Below, piece after piece: positions 1 through 13,278 of a DNA stretch of 64,000 nucleotides; the first letter of the stretch is position 1, and each line of letters opens with the position of its first letter. The stretch lies in NCBI RefSeq assembly GCF_007655135.1, contig NC_045132.1, positions 26,468,354 to 26,532,353 of the forward strand, written 5' to 3'. Made by a program: the position numbers and the translations under genes. The notes below the pieces were generated by a model. The model had not been told where the DNA came from, did not search any database, and was given only the letters and a program-made list of their open reading frames with translations. The DNA is from Punica granatum. Its lineage: Eukaryota; Streptophyta; Magnoliopsida; Myrtales; Lythraceae.

Positions 1-1278
1 CCCCATATATGGGTTCGCGGTTTATTCCTGTGGTTAGCCTAGGGTCACAAGGCCTTGGTTGGGGCGAGCTGAGACTCCAGAACCATGATCTTGTAGAGAG
101 AGAAACATGGTCGTAGAGAGAGAAACGTGCTCACTGTCGACGGGCCTCGTCGCGGGGTCGACAACCTCACTTCATGGTCACCCTATGCTCGTGAGCTCAG
201 GGCGAGCCTGAGGGGCCCTCGACAAGCCCCTCCTGTTGATGCTCGTCAGGTTAAGGTTTTGACAGATCTCCTACCGGTCGAATCTCACCCATGCCGATGA
301 GATATAGCCACGACGAGCCCAGAGGCCTCATCGTGCCGAGATCGGCCAGGAGAGGTCTGTCAAGTGTCAAAGGTAGAGGCAGAGGATTGACGGCGCGGCA
401 AACGGTGGCAGTGGGTTTCGGAGACCTAGATATCGTAAATTTGATCAACAGTGAACGGCAAATTGGGAGTTTCGAATTTTGGACCTATTCTTGGTGGGTC
501 AGAATTGGGGGGAATTCCAAATCCGCGTCCGTACAGAATTGGCCAGAATCGGATTTCGAATTTTGACCCAAATTGGAAACCAAACGCGGGCTCTCTTATT
601 CTGGCAGAATTGTGTCAGATTCGAATCCGGATGCCGCCCCACCAAACATGCCCTTAGCCTATCGCCTGGGAGTAAATCTCACTTGATCCATGACACCATT
701 TGACCTTTGAAGGCTCATCTGACCCACAGGTGCACCATAGTAGCCGGTAAAGTAATAGAATTCCGATCCACCAAAAATAAGTGACAAGGATTTGAGCAAT
801 GCCCTTCGGCCGCTTTGAAGAGAACATCTTCATCAGCAGGTTACACATAAACTCAATACATGAAGTCCCAATAATCTGTAATGCATATCTCGATCTTGCC
901 TCTGTCTTAGCAGCTAACATCCTCAGCAATGTTACTGTAAGCTTGAGAAATCAACGTAAAGATTGAAATGTGAAATGATGAGACTAATCTGATATTTAAA
1001 TCTTGAGAAGCAAAGAGGAAATGAAAAGAATCTTCCCTAGAGTGTAATCCGATGTTACTGGGAAAGTTACTCCAGTACTTTCTTGCAAATAATGGAAGAA
1101 ACTGTACGAGAAGCGATGCAACCTCGAGCAGCTACTTTTTTATTATCAGTCCATTAATCGATCAAATCTGAAAGCTGACCTTCTGTTTTCTCATTTAGAT
1201 GTTCTTGCAATAGTACCATCGAGAAGTCGGCGAGACTGGGAGCTCTAGGCGGCAGCAGCAGCATCAGCAGTACCTCTG
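1..1278. other. Intergenic, repeat-like DNA without a supported gene
   Basis: No reading frame here resembles a known family. Around 440-655 the sequence holds several variants of a gaattttgaccc/aattgg word, then two copies of a motif close to ccaaacgcg and ccaaacatgccc. That kind of edge is common at small non-autonomous transposons in plants. The part from about 700 to 1278 probably includes the 3' untranslated region of the minus-strand gene that ends at 1279. Nothing else is visible. Confidence 0.4.
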
Positions 1279-1789
1279 TCATTCCCTTCCATCCAAATGA
1301 CCAAACAACTCTTCCCAATGAGCCTTAGATTCCTCCGGAGTTCGGAACTTCCATATATGAGGCTTTTGTGTCTCGCGCTTCTCGAGAATCTCCTGCAAGA
1401 AATTTGTTTTTTCATGACCTGCATTGCAGTGATGGACTCCATCCATGAAAACGAATACTGGCCACAAACTCCAGCTAGACAGAAACTAAACCGCAACCAG
1501 ATAGTTCAGAATAACTCGATACCTACATTAGTGGTACTCGTACAGAGATAATTCAGAGTCATAATATAGCAAGCATACTGAACCGACTAAACTTTAAGAA
1601 TTCTTCCTCGAACAAGATCACCGTTTTAGCTCCAGTCTGCTTAGGAGACCTATCGTATATACATCCATGGCATGATAGGGACTAGCTTCTTGACTCGATT
1701 GACCCGAATCTATATATTATTCCTGTCTTATGTCGCTACAATTGAATAAACCGACCCGTGATACATGGGACAATTTAGATGAACCAGGC

Positions 1790-1825
<36 letters not shown>

Positions 1826-2507
1826 CATCACATCTAATTAGCTACTCTCATTCACTCACGTTCAATGGCCATTCCACCAGCCCACAACTGTACACATCGA
1901 ACTTTAAAAACTGTAACTTTGATCAGCTATGCTCCCAATCGACTAATAAATGAAACAAAATGGAGAGGAAAAGATCGATAAGATGTAATGTATCAAAGAT
2001 TTGCATTAACAAGCACAAACGACTATCAAAACTAGCAAAATTCTGCCATAGTCGAGGCGATAATACATTAAATAATGCTTTCTACCCAAGAACGGATTGA
2101 ATTTCTCATCGAGTAAAATGAGAAATTGAATGCAATTCAACAGAACGGACCTGGACTTCAGAAGCACGTTTGGTCTTAAGAGACAAACAGTCGATGAGAG
2201 CACTCCATTTAGCTTTGCAATTATCAAGCTCCCCGAACCTGTAATACATCTGCATCTGATGCACTGGAGCTGCCGGAACACAAACCACAACAAACGAATT
2301 ATCAGGTAGAACAACATTGAGCTTTAACGAGAGAGATCTTTGATATGAGTGATCTGTGAAGAGTGTTTCAGCTCAAGGGGTTCCAAATGGGAGAGGCAGA
2401 GGAAAGGAAAGGGGCGTACAGTAGCAGAACCAGAGGGCGTCGAAGCAGGCGGAGCATGTAAGTCGCCGCCGTGCAGCGGCCGAGGTTTCTTCCTTCTCCG
2501 CCGCCAT
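1279..2507 (-). CDS. Twin CX9C protein, DUF3128 family
   Basis: Small plant protein of the DUF3128 (EMI1-like) type, 106 residues. Three coding exons run 2507-2420, 2269-2151 and 1392-1279, with GT-AG introns and phases that fit exactly; the ATG is at 2507 and the TGA at 1279-1281. The protein has two Cys-X9-Cys pairs, C18/C28 and C47/C57, with an extra Cys at 21, which is the helical-hairpin signature of proteins oxidised in the mitochondrial intermembrane space. Between them lies SPVHQMQMYYR, typical of this plant family, and the C-terminal half contains the conserved HIWKFRTPEE stretch. The yeast relative Emi1 has been linked to mitochondrial function and sporulation; the role in plants is not established. 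No targeting peptide is seen, as expected for proteins of this import route. Family call is fairly sure; function is inference. Confidence 0.8.
1788..1824. repeat. (GACA)n microsatellite
   Basis: About nine perfect copies of a GACA tetranucleotide, inside the first intron of the DUF3128 gene (between its exons at 2151 and 1392). A likely length-polymorphic marker. Confidence 0.95.
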
Positions 2508-3978
2508 AGAGAACCGACGAAAGCTGTAAGGAGGAGAACGGAGGGGTGAGAGGGACCGTCCCTTCCCCGTTTAGGCTTTGCTGAGGTTTTTTGTTTTGAC
2601 CAAAAATGTTTTCTTTTTAATTATCAGAAAAAATTTAGGGATAATATCACAGCTGGAGCACAAGTAGCAGGTCGCAGCTGGAGCAGAGCAGCTGGCCAAG
2701 ATCGATGGCGCAGCGCAACGATGGAGAAGAAGGCTACAATGGAGTTGAGCAGCGGAGGCAATGGTCGTAGACCAAAGGGCGACGATGGCCTAGTCTGGTG
2801 GAGGAGGGGAAAGAGGAAGGGAAGAGGGTTCCCTGTTTTTCTAATTAATTCTAATTAACTTTATTATATTTGTCAGATACAAAAATACAATAACATAAAT
2901 ATATATATATAAACAGATTCTAGTACCAATTGCACCCTATACAGTAGGATCAGAACTCGTTTTTATCAGTTCTTTAAATTGTTAACCGAAGCCTACCCTA
3001 TTCTGACCAATTTCAGGCTTACCCCGATATCCATGTGCGCCCGTATTTAAGATCGTCCCATGTCGTGCTTCGGGTAATGGCAAGCCAGTCATGTCTGCTG
3101 GACCCAAAGGAGCAGTTCCTCAGTGGTGATTGCCGTCTTTGGAGGTGTGAATGTTTCAGACTTGGAACATTTCCAAGCCCCAGCTAAGAAATATTCGGTT
3201 TCCTTGGAATCAATTCATGAATTTCTGATCTTAGATACATCGTGTCAACAGGATGCTGAGACATTGTTCCGCGTTGCGGCATATTAGTAGATGATGATTG
3301 ATTTTTAATCCCGATGAATTGATTAGCAAGGGACATGAATCGGGCAAAACAATAGTAAATGTGCTCTGCTCGGAGGATAAAGCAACTCTGCACCTCAATG
3401 ATGTCCATCCAAACAATTGTACTTCTGGTTCTAAAACAAACTGAGTTTTCCAAAGCTAAAAATTACTCACAAAGCCTCCGGTATGAATCATCACTGTATT
3501 GCGGAAAGCTTGTTCCGGACGCCCAAAAAAAAAAAAATTATAGAGCATCAAGATCTCATCTAAATATAATTTTGACCCGAGGAATCGAACCATTATATCT
3601 CCTACAGAAGGTAGTTGCAATTCCCAACGACACATCAAATTAAGACCCCAACAAGCTGATATAAATTAACACCATTTCCCCTTCTCATTGTATCAGAAAC
3701 TGGTTTTCCACCATCATTGCAGCTTAAAGGACGAGGAGGACACCTTCAATGCTTCTGTACAAAGGTCTCCACCAAAATATCAGCTTCAATTGCGCATTGA
3801 ACTGCAAAGATGAGCGACTTCGATATTGGACTTGTTTGGGTCTGTCAACTTGAAAGAACCAACTTCATCGGACTGTTCCTTGGACTGTTAGAATGAGCTG
3901 TAGAATGCTACTGAGTTTTGAGCAACCTTTGCTCTTAATGAACCTAAAAGGATCTCTCTTCTCCTCAAGGTCCCTCTC
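2508..3978. other. Intergenic: DUF3128 promoter and RAD5A 3' flank
   Basis: The part next to 2507 is the upstream region of the DUF3128 gene. Bases 2650-2840 are purine-rich and repeat words such as agctggagcag and gatggc, which looks like a fragment of a dispersed repeat. The part nearest 3978 should include the RAD5A 3' untranslated region. A run of 13 A sits near 3525. Open frames here have no recognisable similarity. Confidence 0.5.
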
Positions 3979-6900
3979 CTATGTGAAGAGCATCTTAAGC
4001 TCCTCGATACGGGCGCTCCTGACTTCTTGATCTGTCAAGGCACCAGATATCAGCCTCTGCTTCCGAGCTTGCAGCGCCTCCATCCTCTCCTCCACTGTTC
4101 CCTGCTCATGTATATTAGATATTCCAGGAAACAAAGTCAGAACAGAGAGATAATAAAAATTACTCCTAGAAAGACAATTATCTGCGACTGAATCGACTAT
4201 GGGCATTCACTTTGTGGAACCTATGGTTATCAGTGACATGGGACTGCAGGTGACTTCTACTTTAAACTTACTAGGAAGGTAGAAGAAATGAAAGCTATAA
4301 AAGCAAGCAGGTCTCAAGTACAAGAGACAAAACGGAGGAACCTTCACAATGAACCGTTTGATCATCACTCTCTTGGTTTGCCCTATGCGATGAATCCGCA
4401 TGACAGCTTGCTCCTCTACTGCTGGGTTCCACCATGGATCCTACAGTACACTAGCGATCATTTGCTGTTTACACAGAGCTAACGGTTTTTTCTCAATGAA
4501 CAATTAGTAGAACAGAGGAAGTCTAGCTTGGGAAATCTCAGCTTTACCATGACAAAAGCATTAGAAGCTGCTGTCAGATTTATACCAACCCCACCAGCCT
4601 TCAGTGACATCAATAACACCTGAATTCAGACCCAACTCATTTGATTAAGTCATGTCCTCTATTTATGTTACCCAACTAGATGTTGAGAAGTGAAAAGATG
4701 CATGTACTAACCGGAATATCACTGTCTTCTGAGAACTGTCTTATCAAATTTTCACGTTGTTGCTGGTTGAGAGATCCGTCCAAACGAAGAAACGGGATCT
4801 TATTTCTGAATGAAACAATGAAAATAGATTAACTTCCCCCAGAGATATCAAGTTCCCGGGAGTATTTCAAATAGAGGGATGAATGAGTCTAAGCTACATA
4901 TAACAGATGGCTCGCAATATTCTATAACACTGTCATAAACCTGGGCATAATAATTCATTCGCACTCAGCAGGAGGCGAGGCAAATATATCAAGATTTGAG
5001 GAAGATTATGCAATAAGGCATGCATTAAGATGCTGAATTGCAACCACCAATCCTACCGAGAAAGTGGAATTTGCAAAAGGTCCAGAAAAGCAGTCCACTG
5101 GCTGAAGACGATGCTCTTTGAACCCAATGACCGAAGATTATCAAGTTCATGCAAGAGAACAGCTACTTTGGATGATTCAACCCAGTTTTTCTCGATATCG
5201 ATCTGGAAACGACTTTCAGTGGGGGCAGTAATCAAATCTTGTCTGCTAATAATTTTCCTGTAAAGATGACATGTAGATCTGTTAGTTTCAGTTTCCCTAT
5301 CCCATAACACAATCAAATAATAATCAGAAAAACATAATAAGGATAATCTGAACTTCTAAATTGACGAGCAGATACACCTGCAAACAGGGCATAACCCAGA
5401 ATTCGAATTTCGCCAACTTGCCAAGAGACACTCTCGGCATAAGCGATGAGCACAAGGGGTCAATACTGCGTCTTCGAATGCTTCGAGACATATTGGACAC
5501 TCTCCCTGTTCCCCTTTGCGCAGCTCTTCCAAAACCTCTTGAATGTAAGCCCTTGAAACTACTTTGCCTTCCTTATCCAGTACATCCGCACTGCCTTTCA
5601 GAAAGCGTTTTGCCAGCTTGTTCAAGTCAGCAAACTCTTGTGTGTCCCCTCGACTGATAAAACGAAATTCCATCAGAAGTGAAATTGCACAACACGGTGT
5701 TTCAAAAATATTATCATTCGAAAGGATGATAAACCATCTGAACATGAAACTTCAGCGATTAGATTGTAGGGAAAGCAAATTTAAAATCATGAATAAGAAG
5801 ACTATCATAAGTATGAGAAGAAAATTGAGAAGGTTATGCTCATGGAGAGGAGAATATTGTATCAGTATTTTAAGTGCTCTCCCTTCATTGCCATAGCAAA
5901 AAAAAAAAAAGGCAGGAAAAGATCATTGATGTAGTCAACAAGTAAAAGTTAGTCAGGAAACAAAAATGCAGCAGATATGGAATTCACACCTCATGACAAG
6001 AAATGGATGATCACAGCACTGGCGAAGGCGCAAAAGTAACTCTAATATGGAAGCATAATTGTGAAGAACCCTCCCTTGCTCAACGAATTTATCAAACTTG
6101 ACCTGAAGAATTTTCCATAAGCATGATATGAGGAAGGCAGTCACAGTAAATGAATGTTCCTAGCAACTAAGCTGCGTGTGTCAATCTAGACCTTGGATTT
6201 TTTGAAAAGTGCTTCATAGAAGTCTCTCTCTGCTTCTGTTAGATCGCAGTAAATCACTTGAATATCAGCAGGAGGAAGAACCAGAATGGGCCTGCAGAGA
6301 CGCAAATGTAAGACGGCATATTGCAAGAAAAACAGAGACCAGAAAACTGTTATCTTGAATTATTTGACCTACCTCCCTTCTTGGTCAGTGGTAAACTTTG
6401 TTCTCCTTAACATAATCGGTTTTAAGATAGACTGCACCAACTTCAACCCTCTTTCATCGCCCTCCTCAAAAGGTTTTTGAATTAGTTTATTCCACCTAGA
6501 TTCAAGAATGAAGGCACTGCATAAATAGGAGGGCATATATATGTGTGTGTAAAGACATACCACATAAATCATGCTTCAGTAATCCCTAATGGGAGAAGCG
6601 AGAAAAAGAAACTAAACTTACCATGCCCAGTTTCCCCAAGGTTCCACTCGTAGAAACCGGAGAAGACTGTAAATGTCCTCGAGGCTGTTCTGTGACGAGA
6701 CAAATCGAGTTGCATATAAGAAAACAGAGAACTTTTCCTACGAATGACTCTTACAAAGCAAAGCATGTATTGCATCAATTTGAACAAGAGCCGAAAGCTG
6801 TAGGTAAATTTTCTCAGTCTATTCTTTCCAATTATATAAAGAGGAGAGGATCCTGATTTAACCAACAAAAAACAAAACATTCTTAACCACCTCGAGCAGT

Positions 6901-9900
6901 TAAATTATGATCAATTCTTTAAAAAAAAACAAAATATTCTGAAAACTAGATATCAACCCATGCAAAAGCCGATGGACCAAAACCACTTCGTAATTTAACT
7001 AGAATCACAAGCTCAGATGAAACCATTTAGTTGCTTTGACTACATCTGGCTGTAAAACTTGACTTCAGAAGGAGGAAAGAAAACTCAGATTGCAATGAAA
7101 ACTTGAGGAGATAACTTGGAAATTGTGTGTATGAACTAAAATAGTTTATCCGCAACTTCTATATGAAATATGCTATTAAAAAAATTTATATGCGAAATAT
7201 AACCTGGATAGGTGTGCCGGTGAGACACCACCGACGGTCAGCTTCGAGAGCTGCAGCAGCCAAAGAAATTTGACCTTTTGAGGATTTTATTGTATGTGCC
7301 TCATCAAGTACCACTCTGAACCATCTAACTGAGAAAAGCCCCCCATTTTCCTCAGCATTCTGCATACAGAGTAAGATTAAATAAATGCATTGTTTGGGCA
7401 GACATATCAATAAGTAAACTATATACTTAAACAAAAAGAATACCTCTGAAGAAAATTCTGAGGCTAAGATACCATATGTAGTAATAACAACATCACTCTG
7501 CGAGAGAATCTTTGCATCCTTTGGTCGACTTTGTCCGTAATGTGTATATATAGACAACGATCCAGGTTGTGCGTGACTTTCAATTTCAGCCTGCCAATTG
7601 TGTTATATAGTAACAGCCATTAAAAATGCAGAAGCATCAACTTGTACAGATGTTTATACACACAATACAATTACAATCAAATCCTTAGATAAAGAAAAAA
7701 GAAAAAGAAAAAGAAGTTCGATGGGATAAAGCAGAGTTACCTTCCATTGCCCTAGAAGTGTCATCGGGCATACAATCAAACTGCCACCACTTGCAAGTAC
7801 ATTCCTCTGCTTCACCAACTTGTTGAACCCCAGAAGTTTTGTCGCCTCCTTGGATTGATGTAGGGACAGTTCCAGAGCATCTTCAGCAGATTCATTGGAT
7901 ATCTGAGATGTGCTTTGACTACGAGGCAATTTTCCTCTTCCAGAATGTGCGAGGAGAAGAGATAATGTCATAATTGTTTTTCCAAGTCCCATAGAATCTG
8001 CCAGAATCTTCAATTGCACAGCAAAGTCATGTCAATAAGTAGAAGAGCATTAATCCTTGAAGTACTAACATTCACAAGGAAGCTACTTATTACTTATCAT
8101 GTTTTCTCAATCATACCCCTCCTCGAGCCATCTGAAGTGTGCTTGGAAATTCTGTTGTAGCATCCCCTGAGAATGCATTCAAATAGACAACAAGGTTCCT
8201 CCTGTAATCAAGACCTCCAGTGAGCCCATATCCCAGAATTAGTAGACTAAACCAAGAGTTTTGAAATAATATAACACACTTGTCTGCTAGACGATAAGCT
8301 TCCCAGCATGGATGAAGGGTTGTCGCAGACTCAACCATGCACCGTCCCTTCTCCAAATGGACCATCCAATAGAGGGCCTGCTTTTGGTATGGACGAAGTT
8401 CACATTGAAGAGTGCAGGGAGGCTCCATCTCCTAAATTGAGAAGTCCTCTGTTATATCACCTATAATTGACACTACCATAACCACTACTTACTGATACAT
8501 GGTATGTTGAAAAAGGAGTGTTACCTCCAACTCAGAGTTTTCTTGAACACCAACAATTTTGTCGACATCAGAATCTAAGAGAGCCACCTCATTTTCAGCT
8601 TCTTCTCCATTCCTAGATAGATTACTATTTTTGTTGACAGCTGACAATGCAGCTGGGAGACCAGAACTGACCTGGGGAAAAAAAAAGTATTACATCATAA
8701 TATCATAAGAGTGTAAGTGTTAATATGGGTAAATTACGCCCTTCCAATACCTTCATATCCAAAGGTCGTTTCCTTGTGTGCAGATCACTGGGAGTGTACT
8801 CTGCCTAATTTAAACAAAAATAAGGATGTCATGAAATTAAAGATTAATTTCAAATGCAATGACAACACAAGAAGAGATCCTTGTTCAGGACTTATTCAAT
8901 CAGGCAGCAAAGCATTACCCTTTTGAAGGGGGTTAGACCAAGCAACCTGAAAAGATTTGGAAGCGGATGTACCACTGACTCATCAGCAGAATTGAGCGTT
9001 GCCTTGAGTGAGGTGTGATGTTGCTTACAGAACATTGAACTATTGATGTATACACTGGCACAGATAAAACTTTTAGCTTCATTGAAGGCCAACAATTTGC
9101 ATACTACTTAAAAGAACCAGAGATGCGTAGGTGAAGAAAGAGATGCAGTTGTCTCTTGAAAGTTTACCTCAGAGATAAAAGAACGGTGTCCATAATACTC
9201 AACGTATCAGGAGCTGATTTACAAAAGCCCTCGATTCTCACCTTCTTGTCCCTCACCAGCGGCAAGAGACATCGAGCCCACTCATTCGGTATCCGACCAA
9301 TCTACAAACACCACCATTTGAGATACTAAGCATATCCTCAACAAGACTTTTTTTTATGACAAATAGCAAGTGCGGAACGACCCAGATAATGACAAAGCAC
9401 CACTTTGAGATTGACATGAGTTTACATGATTTCGAATAAATCAACTGTACCTTGAATCTTTCAAAACTGATACGAAACATAGTAAAGACACAAATTCTGA
9501 CAAACTACAATGATATGGTCCCAAACGAACATCACTAATTGATACCTCTCCATGATCCTTAGTGGAAAACCGCACAATCTCTGAACAAGCCGCCAAGCTC
9601 CTCCCTTTGACGATTTTTCCAGGAGAAGGGGAACTCAAACTCTTCTTCGATGGAAATGTGAAAGTCACTTCATCACCTGACTTCACTCTCCTCCCCTTAC
9701 ACGTCGACAGCCCAGCCACTTCACCACCACCGACAAACCACCAGTCACTCTCCGTCGAACCCGAACCTTCTCTACCATCTCCCACGGCACTTTCCCCAGC
9801 AACCGAGTTCATACGTGAGTCATCCGTTGCACGAGCGACCCCGTTATCTACTGGATCCGGCTTCAAGGAAGCCCGTCTGTTGTCGGCCTGGGAGCTGTGA

Positions 9901-10097
9901 CTGGACACCCTAGGGTTTCTCGGCATCTGGGGCACGCCTTTCGAGCTGAAATTTGGGGTGTCGAAGATAATGTTGACGGCAGCTGTCACGTCATTGTTCG
10001 CCAAGTGCAATGCTCTAATTATATCCATGTCCGTGTAATCCATGCCGACGACGGACCGGACGGTGGACAGTTGCTCCTCCGTCGCCTTGCTCCCCAT
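3979..10097 (-). CDS. RAD5A: DNA repair protein RAD5A (SNF2 helicase, HIRAN, RING)
   Basis: Nuclear SNF2-family ATPase with a RING ubiquitin ligase module, used in error-free post-replication repair and fork reversal. Model of 1032 residues (Arabidopsis RAD5A about 1029). Exons: 10097-9546, 9301-9168, 9054-8919, 8804-8751, 8671-8525, 8431-8280, 8201-8117, 8007-7741, 7590-7444, 7359-7204, 6689-6622, 6495-6373, 6291-6192, 6102-5990, 5653-5378, 5257-5057, 4805-4712, 4619-4548, 4440-4342, 4101-3979; all GT-AG. The N-terminus has a UBA-like helix set. A HIRAN domain spans about 135-250. Walker A DSMGLGKT lies near 425 and DEAH at 577-580. The C3HC4 RING, at 797-836 with all eight ligands (C797, C800, C812, H814, C817, C820, C833, C836), sits inside the helicase core, the RAD5/HLTF layout. 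Helicase motif [10 protein letters not shown] is at 974-981. A start 8 codons further upstream, in frame at 10121, is possible, but the ATG at 10097 matches the family N-terminus. Confidence 0.96.
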
Positions 10098-10327
10098 CTG
10101 AAAGATCACAGGGCAGGACACGGAACCCTAACTTAGGCCGCAATTGCAAGAGAAGAGAATGCAGAGTGCAGAACAAGCCGAGGAATCCGCCGGATACGGC
10201 AGTGGACAGAGGCGGTGGGTTCAACGGCCGCCGGCGCGAGGGATAAATTGAAATTCAGTGAAGAAGAGTGTTTGAAATGGCGGGGACGGTGAGGGAAGGC
10301 AAAAAGAGGAGTGCAGTGTAAGCTTGA

Positions 10328-10364
10328 CACGTGGCTTCCCGCCACTTGAGCGGGGGTTTCCCGG
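10328..10364. promoter_or_regulatory. G-box and two E2F-consensus sites upstream of RAD5A
   Basis: About 230-270 bp upstream of the RAD5A ATG. CACGTG lies at 10328-10333. TTCCCGCC at 10336-10343 and TTCCCGGG at 10358-10365 both fit the E2F consensus TTSSCGSS. E2F control is common for plant replication and repair genes, so the site is plausible; binding is inferred from sequence only. Confidence 0.5.
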
Positions 10365-10624
10365 GGAAAGCTATGCGGTATTAAGTACTCTCGGCGCATG
10401 CTCCTCCTTAGCCAAATGCACTGCATTCCTGCTTTACCTTGAGCTAGAAGGAGCATGCACCCGGTGTAACTAAATTATCATCCATAGAGCTTACGTCATG
10501 TTTGATTCACTGGGCCGACAATGCGAAGCCCAGTAGTCCTGTTCGGGCTTTTGAGTCTGAATGTAGTGGGCTTTCTTTTTTTGCTCTTTTTTGGGTGATA
10601 ATAATACTTGTAAAATCTAGGAAA

Positions 10625-10903
10625 ACTCTAACATGACAACAAGTTATAGTGACGAACTTAGTATTTTTGTTTAAATGTTTAGTATTTCAATTCAAGTATT
10701 TAGTATTTTTGTTATTTGTGATGGATTATAGAAAATAATAAATACTTCAACCGTAATAATAAATACTTAAATTGAAAGTAGAAGTAAAAAGACACTTGTA
10801 CAAATTACGATTATTAAAGGTACTAAACACTTGAACTGAAATACTAAATGCTTGAACTAAAAGTACCAAATGTGCCACGGTAACTCAATGTCATGCTATA
10901 AAA
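10625..10903. mobile_element. Foldback element with long imperfect terminal inverted repeats
   Basis: The left arm (about 10627-10710) reads, with mismatches, as the reverse complement of the right arm (about 10814-10900). Shared words include catgaca near both outer ends and tttagtatttca(a/g)ttcaag inside. There is no coding capacity. It looks like a non-autonomous MITE of about 280 bp; I could not identify clear target-site duplications, so the class is open. Confidence 0.6.
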
Positions 10904-13278
10904 ACCCATGAAATCTATGTTGATTTTTTTTTTGTTACAAAACAGATTGTGGGCATAGTATAATAAAAAATAAATATTAATAGCCAATATAGGAACACGA
11001 ATAATCTCACTGGATATCAAACATATTACCTCTTGATTGTTAAGCAAAATGGTGCACAACTGCAATACACAATCTTTTTAGTTGATCATAAGGTTTTAAA
11101 TTTTAATTTAATTAAAATAGATTATAATTGTTTTGGCTACTAAAATAGACTAGAATGAATTTGCTATTTCATTAACTCACCTCCCGAGGCACGTAGTGTC
11201 AAATCTTTTGCTTCTTTTATAGATACGAGTAACGAGGTAAAGTACAAATAGCACAGCTAATGCCTCGTGGTAATCAAATATAAATTTTTACAAATTACTT
11301 ATCACCCTAATAAGATAAATTTAGCATTGATTCTCCGGCGATGCAATATATACGAAACAGATGAGTTGAAGTCTAACGAACATACAATGGAAATTATGAC
11401 ATACATCCGATGTATGGATAATCGTACTGGACTAATCCTGTTCAAGTTGATACATTCAACGTATGAATCGAATGCAAACTACTCTTTTACTTCGCAAATA
11501 ATGTTTGGAATGTTATCGCGTAATCAAATTCGGGTTATACAGTACATAAGATTGACAATGGTTAGGGAGTCCAATGAATATGAGGATAAAACTCAACTTT
11601 AAACGAAAGAGAGAGAGAATGCACAATGAAATTCATCGAAACAAAAGTGATTGGAAAACAGAACGATGTAGAAGAGGAGGATCATGAGCAATCAACCGCT
11701 AAAGAGAACATATCATCACCTCGCTAAATAACATTAATATAAAGATCGTATCAGGTAACGACTGATTTTCAGTGATCATTAATATGGACATTTTTTTGAA
11801 TTATCATTATGTAACAACTAAGTAAGTCGATACTAATTGAAGGAATGGAGATGTTAAATATAAACTCAATAAGGATTTTATCGTTTTCATGTCCTTGGAA
11901 TTCACATGCATAGAACAAAGGATTTTTAGGTGACTTTTATTTTTTGAGCATCTTAATATTCTTTGGTAAATAGAAAAATAAAATATCAGGGGGGGAAAAA
12001 TAGAAAGAGCAAAAATGAAAAAGTCATGTAATCCCAATAAAAGAAACCGCCGACGAATAAAATTCGTAGATTCCTAAGCAAACCACAAAAAATGAAATTG
12101 GCGGGGCGACAAACAAAATATTAAACACGAAAATGTTCCCGCCAATTTGAATTCCCTCATAATTCCCCCCCACGGCAGGCAAACTTCAACCCCCGTAAGC
12201 CGAGTGGAAGTAACTTATTTTTAAAATTAAATAATTTTAAAAAAACCGCAAAACGGGCCCCTGAGTTGACTCGGGCGCTGCTGTCCCGCCTGAGTGGAAA
12301 TAGCAATTTTGCGGCGTACGGTCGTCGGAATACATGTATCATTCACTAATATTTCTAATCCCATTGCCGAAATTTCCTTAAAATGAACAAGAAAATATCA
12401 TACTACATGGCGAGTTGGTCGGCGCCATATTCCATTTTTCGGGGAGATAATATATATATTTTTATCATTTTACCCAAAAACAACTTCATTATACAATTTT
12501 AACAATAAACAAAATATGTTTATAGATAAATAATACACATAAGATGTTTATTCAATTTTATTTCTCTTTTTCTTGACAAAAATTATCATTAGGTTACGAG
12601 ATATAAGAGATGTTCCATGAGGCGTGGTACTTCATGCGCGCGAGCCATCTGATGAAAAATTTATAGTGATCTAAGGTATATAAATATATGAATTTATGGG
12701 TACTCAAGTGACGTTCTGCTAATAAGCATGGCCCATGAGAACTTGTAGGCCCACCAAACAAAACAAGTAAGTCCGGCCCACACAAGCCAGACTTGTGGCC
12801 AAGCGGAAAAACATTTTCCAAACGGTGATCATTTATGTTATGTTACGATATAATAGCACAAATATAAAAGATAATATAATATTTTTTCGAGAAGCCGCGC
12901 ACGTATATGTCAAGTGACGTTGTGGTCTTTGTATACGGGGTTGCCGAAAGTTAATAAATGATGTACCGTGTTTTTTATGATATCTTAGGTGTCCGTGTTC
13001 ATCCAAAGCAGTATATATATACCCCTCACCCCCCAATTGACTAGGGGCACACCCAGATTTTCCAACCACACTCCTCTGCCATCCGAATCAAGAACGAGTC
13101 AGGCGGGTTGTGACTCAGATTAACCGAGTCGGAGAACTGAGTCCGACACGTAACAGCGCGCGGTAACTTTAGCTTTGGGTAGAAGGTGGAAGGTGTGGAG
13201 ATCCCGTACTCCTCTCCTTCTCTCTCTTATTAGGGCTTCCGCTCTCTCTCTTTCTCTCTCTAACCTCAGAGAGCTTCA

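Larger units (their letters stand above)
10098..13278. other. AT-rich intergenic region between RAD5A and the PTM-like gene
   Basis: RAD5A and the PTM-like gene are divergent, so both promoters lie here, at the two ends. The middle is AT-rich, with a foldback element at about 10625-10903. An open frame of 111 codons at 11267-11602 on the plus strand has no recognisable family and no codon signal that convinces me. A pyrimidine-rich CT stretch at about 13205-13262 precedes the first exon of the PTM-like gene and is probably its 5' leader. Confidence 0.6.

Noticed and set aside
654..929. A 91-codon minus-strand frame downstream of the DUF3128 gene
   Set aside because: It resembles no family, and its position fits a 3' untranslated region or repeat.
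3184..3453. Minus-strand frames downstream of RAD5A as an extra exon
   Set aside because: RAD5A ends normally at 3979 with the family C-terminus, so no further coding exon is expected.
11267..11602. A 111-codon plus-strand open frame in AT-rich DNA
   Set aside because: Low-complexity AT-rich surroundings, no family features, no splice partners; open frames of this length arise by chance in such DNA.
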